From the NCBI GenBank assembly GCA_039707655.1, contig CM077671.1, forward strand, positions 368,543,720 to 368,607,719: a DNA stretch of 64,000 bases. The letters are read 5' to 3'. This DNA comes from Elymus sibiricus. Taxonomy: Eukaryota > Streptophyta > Magnoliopsida > Poales > Poaceae. Under the pieces are notes generated by a model that was not told the DNA's origin, made no database searches, and saw only the letters and a list, made by a program, of their open reading frames with translations. Position numbers and translations under genes: made by a program. Position 1 is the first letter of the stretch. Each line of letters starts with the position of its first letter. This document shows positions 9,462 to 22,273 of this stretch, in pieces.

Positions 9462-12400
9462 TCACATCCCAGAGTGGGGTCTTTGGGTATAAAACTTTTT
9501 CTTTGCGTGAGTCCCTTTGCGCCGTAACCATGGACAATCTTCATCTTTTAACTTGATGGTCGGGTCAACATTCACTGTGAAGGGAGCAATTTCATGAAAC
9601 TTTTCATAATCTTCTGACATGTCTGTCTTGTCCTCCACTCCCACGATGTTTCTTTTCCCTGAAAGGACTATGTGCCGCTTTGTCTCATCGTATGATGTAT
9701 TCGGTTCCTTGTCTTTTCTTTTTCTCGGCTTGGTAGACATGTCCTTCACATAGAAAACCTGCCACACATCATTGGCTAGGACGAATGGTTCGCCTGCATG
9801 CCCAAGATTGTTGAGATCCACTGTTATCATTCCATACTGCGGGTCTTCCTTTACCCCGCCTCCTGTCAGATTGATCCATTTGCACCGGAACAAAGGGACC
9901 TTCAAATCACTTCCATAGTCAAGTTCCCATATCTCCTCTATGTAACCATAATATGTGTCCATTGGCATATCGGTGTTTGTTGCATCAAAGCGGACACCAC
10001 TATTTTGGTTGGCGCTCTTTTTATCTTGGGCGCTCGTGTAAAATGTATTCCCATTTATCTCATACCCTTTGAAAGTCAATATAGTCGAAGATGGTAACTT
10101 GGACAGCAAGTACAGGTCATCTGCAACAGTGTCGTCATGCATGAGACTTGTCTGCAACCAACCGGCGAAAGTCACCGTTTGTTCATGTGTAATCCAATCG
10201 TCAGACTGCTCCGGGTGTTTGGAGCATAGAATATTCTTGTGTTGCTCCATATACGGAGCCACCAAGGCTGAACTTTGTAGAACTGTGTAGTGTGCTTGCG
10301 CCAAAGAATGCCCGTCCCGGCATATTACTGAATTCTTTCCTAGCGTGCCTTTTCCACCCAGTCTGCCCTCATGCCGTGATTCAGGAACACCAATCGGCTT
10401 AATGTCAGGAATAAAGTCAACACAAAACTCAATGACCTCCTCTATTTCATGGCCCTTTGAGATGCTTCCCTCTGGCCTAGCACGATTACGAACATATTTC
10501 TTCAAGACTCCCATGAACCTCTCAAAGGGGAACATGTTGTGTAGAAATACAGGACCCAGAATGGCAATCTCCTCGACTAGGTGAACTAGGACGTGCGTCA
10601 TGATATTGAAGAAGGATGGTGGGAACACCAACTCGAAACTGACAAGACATTGCACCAAATCATTCTCTAAGCTTGGTAGGATTTCTGGATCAATTACCTT
10701 CTAAGAGATTGCATTGAGGAATGCACATAGCTTCATAATGGCTAATCGAACTTTTTCCGGTAGAAGCCCCCTCAATGCAACCGGAAGCAGTTGCGTCATA
10801 ATCACGTGGCAGTCATGAGACTTTAGGTTCTAGAACTTTTTATCTGCCATATTTATTATTCCCTTTATATTCGACGAGAAGCCATACGGGACCTTCATAC
10901 TGAGCAGGCATTCCTTCTCTTCCTTGGTAAGAGCGTAGCTGGCATGACCCTGAAACTGCTTTGGATCCATGCCGTCTTCTCTGTGCATACGTTGCTGGTC
11001 CTCCCGTGCCTCCGGTGTATCTTTTGTCTTCCCATACACGCCCAAGAAGCCTAGCAGGTTCACGCAAAGATTCTTCGTCACGTGCATCACGTCAATTGCA
11101 GAGCGGACCTCTAGGTCTTTCCAATAGGGTAGGTCCCAAAATATAGATTTCTTCTTCCACATGGGTGCGCGTCCGTCATCGTCATTCGGAACAGATTGTC
11201 CGCCAGGACCCTTTCCAAAGATTACTTTTAAATCCTTGACCATATCAAGTATATCATCACCAGTACGGTGGAGAGGCTTCTTCCGGTGATCTGCCTCACC
11301 TTTGAAATGCTTGCCTTTCTTTCTTACGGGATGCCTGCTCTGAAGAAATCGACGATGCCCTAGGTACACATTCTTCTTACATTTATCCAAATATATACTG
11401 TCGGTATCATCTAAACAGTGCGTGCATGTGTGGTATCCCTTGTTTGTCTGTCCTGAAAGATTACTGAGAGCAGGCCAATCATTGATGGTTACAAACAGCA
11501 ACACTCGCAGGTCAAATTCCTGCTGTTTGTGCTCATCCCACGCACGTACACCTATTCCATTCCACAGCTCTAAAAGTTCTTTGACTAATGGCCTTAGGTA
11601 CACATCAATGTCGTTGCCGGGTTGCCTGGGGCCTTGGATGAGCACTGGCATCATAATGAACTTCCGCTTCATGCACAACCAAGGAGGAGGGTTATAGATA
11701 CATAGAGTCACATGCCATGTGCTATGATTGCTGTTCTGCTCCCCAAAAGGATTAATGCCATCTGTACTTAAACCAAACCATACGTTCCTTGCGTCCTTTG
11801 CAAAGTCCTTCCACTTTCTCTCGATTTTTCTCCACTGCGATCCGTCAGCGGGTACTCTCAACTTCCCGTCTTTCTTACGGTCTTCTTTGTGCCATCGCAT
11901 CAACTTGGCATGCTCTTTGTTTTGGAACAAACGTTTCAACCGTGGTATTATAGGAGCATACCACATCACCTTGGCAGGAATCTTCTTCCTGGGGTGCTCG
12001 CCCGCAACATCACCAGGGTCATCGTGGCCGATCTTATAGCGCAATGCACAGCATACCGGGCATGCATTCAAATCCTCGTACTCACCGCGGTAGAGGACGC
12101 AGTCATTAGGGCATGCATGTATCTTCTGCACCTCTAATCCTAGAGGGCAGACAACCTTCTTTGCTTCGTACGTACTGTCGGGCAATTCGTTGTCCTTTGG
12201 TAGCTTATTCTTCATTATTTTCAGCACCTTTTCAAATGCCTTGTCAGATACACCATTCTCTGCCTTCCATTGCAGCAATTCCAGTGTGGTACCCAGCTTT
12301 TTCTTGTCATCTTCGCAATTTGGGTACAACAATTTCTTGTGATCCTCTAACATGCGCTGCAACTTGAGCTTCTCCTTTTCACTTGCACAGTTTCTCTTTG

Positions 12401-12806
12401 CGTCGGCAATGGCCTGACCAAGATCATCAGCGGGCTCATCTGATGCCTCTTCTTCAGCTCCTTCCCGCGTTGCCGGCTCAGCTTCTTCCCCCATTGTTGT
12501 ACCATCGTATTCATGGAACCCATGGCCAGGATAGCTATCGTCATCCTCTTCTTCATTCTCTTCCATTAGGACCCCTCTTTCTCCGTGCTTGGTCCAACAG
12601 TTATATCCGGACATGAAACCGAACTCAAACAGGTGGACGTGAATGGTTCTTGAGTTAGAGTAATTTCGATCATTTTTACAACCAGCACATGGACAATACA
12701 TAAAACCATCCGCCCGCTTGTTTGCCTCAGCCGCAACCAGAAAAGTATGCACGCCATTAATGAACTAGGGAGAGCATCGGTCATCGTACATCCATTGCCG
12801 GCTCAT
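9462..12806 (-). pseudogene. tnp2: CACTA TNP2-type transposase, three in-frame TAG stops
   Basis: One frame runs from ATG 12806 (MSRQWMYDDRC) to the stop at 9462, about 1,114 codons, the usual length for Triticeae TNP2. The N-terminus has the Cys-rich transposase-associated domain (CPCAGCKN). The central TNP2 catalytic region includes STDGINPFGEQ, NDWPALSNLSG and a CTHCLDD motif. The C-terminal third matches the DUF4218 and DUF4216 regions that follow TNP2 in plant CACTA proteins. The frame is closed by TAG at 12767-12765, 10832-10830 and 10703-10701, with no frameshift. The last two fall where relatives usually have Gln, so they look like CAG-to-TAG changes. TNP2 excises and integrates the element by binding the CACTA termini. 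As read, no full-length protein can be made without suppression. Confidence 0.92.
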
Positions 12807-12898
12807 CTTCATTACACAACACCGAAAAGACCGAATTAATACAAGTTCATACATAAAGTTCATACACACTTGTTCTCATAAAACAACATACAAACTCT

Positions 12899-13350
12899 CT
12901 AGCTAAAGCATTTAAATGCAACAACAAATGCGATCAAGATCGCAACTAAGGTAACAATTGATCCAACAGCATAGTGATACCAAGCCTCACTATCAATGGC
13001 ATATTTTCTAATCTTTCTAATCTTCAAGCGCATTGCATCCATCTTGATCTTGTGATCATCGACGACATCGGCAACATACAACTCCAGTTTCATCTTCTCT
13101 TCTTCAACTCTTTTCAATTTTTCTTTCAAATACTCGTTTTCTTTTTCAACTAAATTTAACTTCTTGACAAGAATATCTATGTCGATTGGAATTTCCGGTT
13201 CACATACCTCCTAGATAAAAATATCTATGTCAACTTGATGGGCATAATTGTCATAAACACGAAATACAACAAGTATTTATAAAAGAGATTATATACCACA
13301 TCCGAATCATAAACCGGACGAGGGCCGACGGGGACGGATGTCAAAACCAT
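12899..13350 (-). CDS. Small coiled-coil protein with C-terminal membrane segment, CACTA-associated
   Basis: Two exons, 13350-13297 (MVLTSVPVGPRPVYDSDV) and 13210-12899, join at a phase-0 GT-AG intron and give about 121 residues. The middle is a Lys/Glu coiled coil (KENEYLKEKLKRVEEEKMK). The end is a hydrophobic segment (VGSIVTLVAILIAFVVA) followed by a short tail, like a tail-anchored protein. It lies between the first promoter (TATA 13836-13843) and the TNP2 start at 12806, on the same strand, so both may come from one primary transcript by alternative splicing as in En/Spm. Similar small proteins accompany many grass CACTA elements; their function is unknown to me. The start and first exon are inferred. 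Confidence 0.6.
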
Positions 13351-13835
13351 GCCACTATGTATAACAAACAACCATATAGGTAAGAAAACTATACAAGTAA
13401 CTATCTAAATCTTACAACATGATTTTTTTTATAAAAAGGATAAGAACAAGAGGCTCACCAAGGTGGTGCCGGGGACGGGACGGTGGCGGGCGATCGACGG
13501 TGGTTAGGACGTGGACGGGAAGGCACTAAGTACACGACACCTACACATGCAAAGTAAGAAGTTAATTTGAGCTCAAATTGCATATAAATCAAATAAACTA
13601 CCACATATAAATACTCCCAAATTAAAACCCACAAATCACTATGCTTAAAGAGCATTGCAAGAGCTAATCTAGCAATGAGAGATGAAAGGACAAAGTTGCT
13701 AACCTTTGTGCCGGTGGAATGGATGGGGTGCCACCAAATCTTGACAAATTTTGGCAAAAATGGAGGATGAGCTCAAGGAAGAGGGGAAGAACAGAGAGGA
13801 GAGGAAAGGGGAAGAAGAAAGATCTCGGGCTAGGG

Positions 13836-13843
13836 TTTATATA
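13836..13843 (-). promoter_or_regulatory. TATA box of the CACTA transposase transcription unit
   Basis: TATATAAA on the minus strand, followed by a pyrimidine-rich leader and preceded by the right subterminal palindromes. It is about 490 bases before the small coiled-coil frame. Confidence 0.7.
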
Positions 13844-13849
13844 GGAACC

Positions 13850-14131
13850 CCTTTAGTCCCGGTTGGAGATACCAACCGGGACTAAAGGGGGGGTCTTTAG
13901 TACTGGTTGGTTATACCAACCGGGACTAACGGGGCTCGTGGGGGCCCCAGCTGACACCAGCCTGCCAACCCCCCTTTAGTCCCGGTTCGTGTTACGAACA
14001 GGGACTAAAGGTCCGGAACGAACCGGCACTGATGATCCCCGTCCTGAACCGGTACTAATGGTCACATTAGTGTCGGTGCGAAACCAGACCGTCACTAATG
14101 CTTCGAGAAATAGGTCAGTTTTCTACTAGTG
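13850..14131. repeat. Right CACTA subterminal palindromes and terminus
   Basis: Hairpins with arms CTTTAGTCCCGGTTGG and complements at 13850-14010, then more diverged GGTTCG/CGAACC units, ending in the inverted terminus GTTTTCTACTAGTG at 14131. They match the left terminal array in core and spacing. Confidence 0.85.
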
Positions 14132-15254
14132 CCGGCCTTGGCCCCTCCACCAAGGGAGGGCGGCCCTAGGGGAAGGAGTGCCCCCAAGTAAAGGGGGCGC
14201 CCCCCCTTATGCTTTCCCCTCCCACAAACCCTAGCCGCATGGGCCTAGGGGGAAGGGGTGCCGAGCCCACCAAGGGCTGGTGCACCTTCCTCTCAGCCCA
14301 TTTGGCCCTCTGGGGTGGGTGGACCTCTCCCGGTGGACCCCCGGAACCCTTTCGGTACTCCCGGTACACTACCAGAAGTGCCTAGAACCTTTCGAAGCCC
14401 GAATACAACTTTCCCATACATGAATCTTTACCTCTGGACCATTCCGTAGTTCCTCGTCACGTTCGGGTCATATGGGACTCTGAACAACATTTGATCACCA
14501 GCGTATATATCCCAATACTACTCTAGCGTCACCGAACGTTAAGCGTGCGAACCATACGAGTTCAAGAATCATGTAGACATGACCGAGACACCTCTCCGGC
14601 CAATAACCAATAGAGGGACCTGGATGCCCATAGTGGTTCCTACATATTCCACGAAGATCTTTATGGGTCGAACCACGATGTCAAGGATTCAGTCAATCCC
14701 GTATGCTCTTCCGTTTGTCCATCGGTATGTTACTTGTCCAAGATTTGGTCGTCGGTATCTCCATACCTAGTTCAATCTCGTTACCAGCAACTCTCTTTAC
14801 TCGTTCTGTAATACAAGATCCCGTGACTAACCCATTAGCCACATTGCTTGCAAGCTTCTTGTGATGTTGTATTACCGAGAGGGCCCAGAGACACCTCTCC
14901 GTCATACAGAGTGACAAATCTCGGTCTCGATTCACGCCAACCCAACAAACACCCTCGGAGATACCTGTAGAGCACCTTTATGATCACCTAGTTACGAAGT
15001 GACGTTTGATATCACACAAGGTATTCCTCTGGTGTCAGGGAGTTGCATGATCTCATGGTCTTAGGAACAGATACTTGACATGAAGAAAGCAGTAGCAATA
15101 AACTTAAGTGATACGATCATATGCTAAGCTTACGATTGGGTCTTGTCCATCACATCATTCTCCTAATTATGTGATACCGTTATCAAATGATAACTCATGT
15201 CCATGGTTAGGAAACCTTAACCATCTTTGATCAACGAGCTAGTCTAGTAGAGGC
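14132..15254 (-). mobile_element. BARE-1/Angela-type Copia LTR, second part
   Basis: Continues the LTR interrupted at 3196: it follows the complete LTR at 16447-18245 in order, including the CCGCATGGGCC block and the GATCAACGAGCTAGTC block. It stops after GTAGAGGC at 15254, so roughly the last 150-200 bases of the LTR and its CCAACA end are missing. Both parts sum to about 1.6 kb of a roughly 1.75-1.8 kb LTR. Confidence 0.85.
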
Positions 15255-16390
15255 TGCTACTTGTAATCTGCGTTGGGATTTTCCCCGAAGAAGAGAGGAG
15301 ATGCGGCACAATAGAGATAAGTATTTTTCTCAGTGAAAACCAAGGTTATCGAACCAATAGGAGAATCACGCAAACTCCCGTCGTCAGCACCTACACACAC
15401 AGAATCAAACACTTGCACCCAACATGGGCAAGAGAGTTGTCAAGCCCCTTAAACTCATTACTTGCAAGGATCAAATATTGATAGTTGGATAAATACAAAT
15501 AGAAAATAAAATAACAGTAAACAATGACAGCAATATTTTTGGAGTTTTAGTAATAATATTTGTGAAGACCCGGGGGGGCCATAATTTCCGCTAGAAGCTT
15601 CTCTCTCGAAGAAAGTATGTAATGGGTAGATAAATTACTGTTGGGCAATTGCTAGAAAAGAGCATAGTTATGAAATATTTATTCACGGCAATGATCATAT
15701 ATATAGGCATCACGTCCATAAGCAAGTAGACTGAAGCCTGCCAGCATCTACTACTATTATTCCTCCCATCGTTCGCTATCCAGCATGCATCTAGCGTATT
15801 AAGTAAAAACAGAGTAATGGGTGCAATATTCCCTTTAAGTCACACTTTTCCTACAATTTTTGATCCATATACTTGTATTATACACAGGTAGTGAACTTTC
15901 TTGCAGAAATAATGGATGTACATTTGTAAACCCAAGTACCTATCTAGCTACACCCATGATGAGTAGAACCTTCCTACAATTACCGACGCCAAGAGGGCTT
16001 TTCCCATGTACACACCGCCGATGGCTAGAAGGATGGCAGTGTTGGTGATCTAGGTTACCGCCATTGTTGTACCAATTTGTCATTATTAGTATCCCGCCGT
16101 GTTTCAATCGTATGGATTGACGACTTCCTTAATCTTCTTTTCCTCCCTTTTTTGTATACTCGAAAACTGAAATAATATGAAAATTTAAAAATAAAAATAA
16201 GTAAGCATGAAAATGGAAGACTTACCAAAGAAAACCCGGATGCTGCCTCAAAAAGTCAATGAAGAAAAGAATAAGAAGACACATAACACGAGTTTGGGCT
16301 GTTTGCATAAAAAACTAGCCTCACTTTGCTTGCTTTTTACGAGGAGGGGATTGATAAGGCCCTAAATGTTTGATTATGTTTGGATAAATA
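15255..16390. other. Decayed repeat-derived sequence, no gene
   Basis: Begins abruptly at the truncated LTR edge with TGCGTTGGGATTTTCCCCG, a motif I associate with abundant Triticeae LTR-retroelement leaders, but I cannot name the family with certainty. No frame of interest on either strand. Confidence 0.4.
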
Positions 16391-16446
16391 TCTTAGGTTA
16401 CCTATGCCAGAAGATAGAATGATGGTTGGTTAAATTAAGTATATCA
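16391..16446 (+). pseudogene. LINE reverse transcriptase remnant, upstream piece
   Basis: Read on the plus strand this encodes a decayed YLRLPMPEDR segment, matching the YLGLP motif of plant LINE ORF2. It is cut by Copia element A after the TATCA target site and continues at 25332 with the YIKD reading. Confidence 0.65.
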
Positions 16447-18245
16447 TGTTGGAGAATGTTGCATGGGAAACAATTTTTTTTCTGCGCACACACAAGATCT
16501 ATCCATGGTGATGAGCATATACGAGAGGGAGAGTGGATCTACATACCCTTGTAGATTGCTAAGCGGAAAGCGTTAAGAAACGCGATTGATGTAGTCGAAC
16601 GTCTTCGCGATCCAAATCGCCGAGCGTCCCGCGATCTAATCACGATCCGTCCCGATCTAGCGTCGAACGGACGGCACCTCCGTGTTCAGTACACGTACAT
16701 CTCGATGACGATCTCCGCCTTCTTGATCCAGCAAGAGGGAGCGGAGAGGTAGATGAGTTCTCTGGCAGCGCGATAGCGCGGTGGCGATGGTGGTGGAACT
16801 ATTCCGGCAGGGCTTCGCCTAAGCACCGCTGAAAACTAGAGGACTTGATCTATTGGGAGAGAGGGCTGCACCGTGGCTTAGGGTTGAAGTGCTTTTGCCC
16901 TCTCTCCCTCTAATATATATAGGAGGAAGGGGAGGGAGGCCGGCGGCCCAAGGGCTGCCCCTTGGTGTGGCCGCAAGGAGGAGAGGTGGAGGAGTTCTAC
17001 TCCAATCCTACTAGGAGTAGGATTCCTCTTCCTCCACTTGGAGACTCTTTCCGCCTTTGTGTTTTCCCACCCCTAGCCGCATGGGCCTTAGTAGGGGGCT
17101 CGGCCAGCCCACCAAGGGCTGGCTTGACTCCTCCCACAGCCCATGAGGCCCTTTGGGTCAAGACACCCCTCCCGATGGTCCTCGGTACCCCTCCCGGCAC
17201 TCCCTCTACACTACCGAAATACCCGAAACTTATCCGGTGACCAAAACGGGACTTCCTATATATCAATCTTTACCTCCGGACCATTCCAGAGCTCCTTGTG
17301 ACGTCCTGGATCTCATCCGGGACTCCGAACAACCTTCGGTCACCAACATACATAACTCAACTATACCGAAACGTCACCGAACCTTAAGCGTGCAGACCCT
17401 GCGGGTTCGAGAACTATGTAGACATTATCGAGACACCTCTACGGTCAATAACCAATAGCGGGACCTGGATGCCCATATTGGTTCCTACATATTCTACAAA
17501 TATCTTTATCGGTTGAACCTCTATGTCAAGGATTCAGTTAATCCCGTATGTTGTTCCCTTTGTTCTTCGGTATGTTACTTGCCCGAGATTCGATCGTCGG
17601 TATCTCTATACCTAGTTCAATCTCGTTACCGGCAAGTCTCTTTACTCGTTCCGTAATACAAGATCCCGTGGCTAACACTTTAGTTACATTTCTTACAAGG
17701 CTTGTTGTGATGTTGTATTACTGAGTGGGCCCTGAGATACCTCTCCGTCACACGGAGTAACAAATCTAAGTATTGATCCATGCCAGCTCAACAGACACCT
17801 TCAGAGATATCTGTAGAGCATCTTTATAGTCACCGAGTTACGTTGTGATGTTTGATACACACAAGGTATTCCTCCGGTGTAAGTGAGTTGCATGATCTCA
17901 TGGTCATAGGAACAGATACTTGACATGCAGAAAACAATAGCAATAAACTGACACGATCATATGCTACGTTCATAGTTTGGGTCTTGTCCATCACATCATT
18001 CTCCTAATGATGTGATCCCGTTATCAAATGTCATCTCATGTCAATGGCCAGGAAACCTTGACCATCTTTGATCAACAAGCTAGTCTACTAGAGGCATACT
18101 AGGGACACAGTGTTGTCTATGTATCCACACATGTATCGGTGTTTCCAATCAATACAATTATAGCATGGATAATAAACGATTATCATAAACCAGGAAATAT
18201 AATAATAACTACTTTTATTATTGCCTCTAGGGCATATTTCCAACA
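16447..18245 (-). repeat. 3' LTR of Copia element A
   Basis: Runs from TGTTGGAGAATG to ATTTCCAACA on the plus strand. A TATA block at about 16912-16921 (read on the minus strand) matches the same position in the partner LTR. Short frames inside are conserved in both copies only because LTRs are duplicates. Confidence 0.96.
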
Positions 18246-18258
18246 GTCTCCCACTTGC
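18246..18258 (-). other. Polypurine tract of Copia element A
   Basis: GCAAGTGGGAGAC on the minus strand, directly before the 3' LTR, primes plus-strand DNA synthesis. Confidence 0.85.
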
Positions 18259-18295
18259 ACTAGAGTCAATAATCTAGCTCACTTCACTATGTGAT

Positions 18296-21200
18296 TTACA
18301 TTGTAATGAATCTAACACCCTTATAGTTCTGGTGTTGATCATGTTTAGCCCTTGGAAGAGGTTTAGTCATCGGATCTGCAACATTCAGATCCGTGTGTAC
18401 TTTGCAAATATTTATGTCGGTCTCGATGTAATCGCGGATGGAATTGAAACGTCGCTTTATGTGTCTGGTCCTCTTGTGAAACCTTTGTTCCTTGGCTAGA
18501 GCAATGGCACCAGTGTTGTCACAGAACAGAGTCATTGGGTTTAGTGCACTAGGCACTACTCCAAGATCTATCATGAACTGCTTCATCCAGACACCTTCCT
18601 TCGCCGCCTCTGAGGCAGCGATGTACTCCGCTTCACATGTAGAATCAGCTACCACGCTTTGCTTGGAACTGCTCCAGCTTACCGCACCCCCATTGAGAAT
18701 GAATACGTATCCGGTTTGCGACTTAGAGTCATCCGGATCAGTGTCAAAGCTTTCAGCAACGTAACCCTTTTCGACGAGCTCTTGATCACCTCCATAAACG
18801 ATAAACATGTCCTTAGTCCTTTTCAGGTACTTCAGGATATTCTTGACCGCCGTCCAGTGTTCCATTCCTGGATCACTTTGAAACCTTCCGGCCATACTTA
18901 TGGCAAGGCTGACATTGGGTCTGGTGCATAGCATTGCATACATGATAGAGCCTATGGCTGAAGCATAGGGGACGACACTCATCTTTTCTCTATCTTCTGC
19001 AGTCACTGGGCATTGAGTTTTACTCAACTTCACACCTTGCAATACAGGCAAGAACCCCTTCTTGGACTGATCCATTTTGAACTTCTTCAAAACTTTGTCA
19101 AGGTATGTGCTCTGTGAAAGTCCTATTAAGCGTCTCGATCTATCTCTATAGATCTTGATGCCTAATATGAAAGCAGCTTCTCCTAGGTCCTTCATTGAAA
19201 ACTCTTGTTCAAATATTCCTTCAGGCATTCCAACATTTCTATATTGTTTCCAATCAGCAATATGTCATCCACATATAATATTAGAAACGCTATAGAGCTC
19301 CCACTCACTTTCTTGTAAATACAAGCTTCTCCGTAAACTTGTATAAACCCAACCGCTTTGATCACCTCATCAAAGCGCTTATTCGAACTCCGAGATGCTT
19401 GCACCAGTCCATAAATGGATCGCTGGAGTTTGCAAACTTTGTCAGCATTCCCAGAATCGACAAAACCTTCTGGTTGCATCATATACAACTCTTCCTCAAG
19501 GAAACCATTGAGGAACGCTGTTTTGACATCCATCTGCCCAATTTCATAATCGAAAAAGGCAGCTATTGCTAACATGATTCTGACGGACTTAAGCATCGCT
19601 ACGGGTGAGAAGGTCTCATCGTAGTCAACTCCTTGAACTTGTGAAAAACCCTTTGCCACAAGTCGAGCTTTATAGACAGTGACATTACCGTCCGTGACCG
19701 TCTTCCTCTTAAAGATCCATTTGTTCTGAATGGCCTTACGCCCTTCAGGTAATACTTCCAAAGCCCATACTTTGTTTTCATACATGGATCCCATCTCGGA
19801 TTTCATGGCCTCTAACCATTTCTCGAAATCTGGGCCCATCATCGCTTCTCCATAGCTCGTAGGTTCATCGTTGTCCAACAACATGACCTCTAAGACAGGG
19901 TTGCCGTACCACTCTGGAGCAGTACGCGTCCTTGTCGACCTACGAGGTTCGATAGCAACTTGATCCGAAGCTTCATGATCATCATCATTAACTTCCTCCT
20001 CAACCGATGTAGGCTCTACAGAAACATCTTTCTGCGCTGCACTATTCTCAGGTTGAAGCAAAGGTTCAACAACCTCATCAAGTTCTATCTTCCTTCCACT
20101 CAATTCTTTCGAGAGAAACTCTTTCTCAAGAAATGTTCCGTTTTTAGCGACAAACACTTCGCCTTCGAATCTAAGATAGAAGGTATTCCCAATTGTCTCT
20201 TTTGGGTATCCTATGAAGACGCATTTCTCCGCTTTGGGTTCCAGCTTTTCAGGATGAAGCTTTTTGACATAAGCATCACATCCCCAAACTTTAAGAAACA
20301 ACAACTTTGGCTTCTTGCCAAACCACAGTTCATCTGGCGTCGTCTCAACGGATTTCGATGGTGCCCTATTTAAAGTGAATGCAGCTGTCTCTAATGCGTA
20401 ACCCCAAAACGATAGTGGCAAATCGGCAAGAGACATCATAGATCGCACCATATCCAATAGGGTTCGATTACGACGTTCGGACACACCATTACGCTGTGGT
20501 GTTCCAGGCAGTGTCAATTGTGAAACAATTCCACACTATCTTAAGTGACTGCTAAACTCATAACTCAGATATTCTCCTCCTCGATCAGATCATAGGAATT
20601 TAATCTTCTTGTTACGATGATTCTCAACTTCACTCTAAAATTGCTTGAACTTTTCAAACGTTTCAGACATGTGTTTCATTAAGTAAATATACCCATATCT
20701 ACTTAAGTCATCAGTGAAGGTGAGAAAATAACGATATCTACCGCGCGCCTCAATGCTCGTCGGACCGCACACATCAGTATGTATGATTTCCAATAAGTCA
20801 CTTGCCCGTTCCATTGTTCCAGAAAACGGCGTCTTAGTCATCTTGCCCATGAGGCATGGTTGACATGTGTCAAGTGATTCAAAATCAAGAGACTCCAAAA
20901 GTCCATCCACATGGAGCTTCTTCATGCGTTTTACACCAATAGGACCTAAACGGCAGTGCCACAAGAAAGTGGTACTATCATTATAAATTCTACATCTTTT
21001 GGCATCAATGTTATGAACATGTGTATCATCACTATCGAGATTCAATAAGAATAAACCCCTCACATTGGGTGCATGACCATAAAAGATATTACTCATATAA
21101 ATAGAACAACCATTATTCTCTGATTTAAATGAGTAACCGTCTCGCAATTACAAGATCCAGATATAATGTTCATGCTTAACGCAGTCACTAAATAACAATT

Positions 21201-22273
21201 ATTCAGGTTCATCACTAATCCCGATGGTAATCGAAGAGCGAGCGTGCCGACGGCGATCACATCAACCTTGGAACCATTTCCCACGCGCATCGTCACTTCA
21301 TCCTTTGCCAGCCTCCGTCTATTCCGCAGTTCCTGTTTTGAGTTGCAAATGTGAGCAACCGTACCGGTATCAAATACCCAGGCACTACAACAAGAGTTGG
21401 TAAGGTACACATCAATAACATGTATATCATATATACCTTGTTGGTTGTTGGCCGCCTTCTTGTCAGCCAGATACTTGGGGCAGTTCTGCTTCCAGTGACC
21501 AGTTCCCTTGCAATGAAAGCACTCAGTTTCTGGCTTGGGTCCAGACTTGGGTTTCTTCACGGGAGGGGCAACTGCTTTGCCACTCTTCTTGGAGTTACCC
21601 TTCTTTCCCTTGCCATTCTTCTTGAAACTAGTGGTTTTTTTGACCATCAACACTTGATGCTCCTTCTGAATCTCAAACTCAGCGACTTTCAACAATGCAA
21701 ACAGCTTGGCGACTGACTTGTTCATCCCGTGCATGTTATAGTTCAACACGAAGCTCTTGTAGCTAGGCGGCAATGATTGAAGAACTCTGTCAGTGATCGC
21801 CTCTGCCGGAGGGGCATCCCCAATTTAGCTAGACGTGTGGAATACCCAGACATTTTGAGTATGTGTTCACTGACAGACCCGTTCTCCTCCATCTTGCAGG
21901 CATAGAACTTATCGGAGGTCTCATACCTCTCGATCCGGGCATTCTTCTGAAAGATAAACTTCAACTCAAGGAACATATCATATGCTCCATGACATTCAAA
22001 ACGTCTTTAAAGTCCCGGTTCTAAGCCATACAACATTGCACATTGAACCATTGAGTAATCACCAGAACGAGCCTGCCAGGCATTCATAACGTCTGGAAAC
22101 TCAACTGGAGCTGGTGGATCACAACGTAGTGCATCAAGGACATAACCCTTTTGGGAAGCCGTAAGGATAATCCTTAGATTACGGGCCCAGTCCACAAAGT
22201 TACTTCCATCATCTTTCAACTTAGCGTTCTCTAGGAACGCATTAAAATTCAGGGGTGCTACTGCGCGAGCCAT
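18296..22273 (-). pseudogene. Copia gag-pol polyprotein of element A, broken
   Basis: Domain order is gag, zinc knuckle (CFHCKGTGHWKQNC), aspartic protease (FDTG), integrase, reverse transcriptase (LYVDDILL) and RNase H, typical of Ty1/Copia. Lesions seen: a TAA in gag near 22007, a one-base loss near 21808, a small replacement near 21150 after the protease, stops near 20641, 20591 and 20541 in integrase, and a one-base loss in a T run near 19198 in the reverse transcriptase. The integrase zinc finger also reads CRLGPI where element B has CRLGHI, so a zinc-ligand histidine is lost. The element cannot make its own proteins. Confidence 0.95.

Larger units (their letters stand above)
3197..14131 (-). 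mobile_element. CACTA (En/Spm) DNA transposon, complete, Caspar-like
   Basis: A 10,935-base element bounded by inverted termini CACTAGTAGAAAAC (from 3197) and its complement (ending at 14131). It is flanked by a 3-bp target duplication CCG (3194-3196 and 14132-14134), as expected for CACTA. Palindromic subterminal repeats of the GGTTGG...CCAACC type lie at both ends. It carries three genes on the minus strand: a small coiled-coil/membrane protein, a TNP2 transposase and a long protein with a Ulp1 protease domain. It interrupts a Copia LTR. Premature stops in TNP2 and a frameshift in the second gene suggest it is no longer autonomous, though both ends are intact and could be mobilised in trans. 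Confidence 0.95.

Noticed and set aside
16962..17458. Frames repeated at 16962 and 24046 as a possible duplicated gene
   Set aside because: They lie in the two LTRs of one Copia element and are similar only because LTRs are duplicates.
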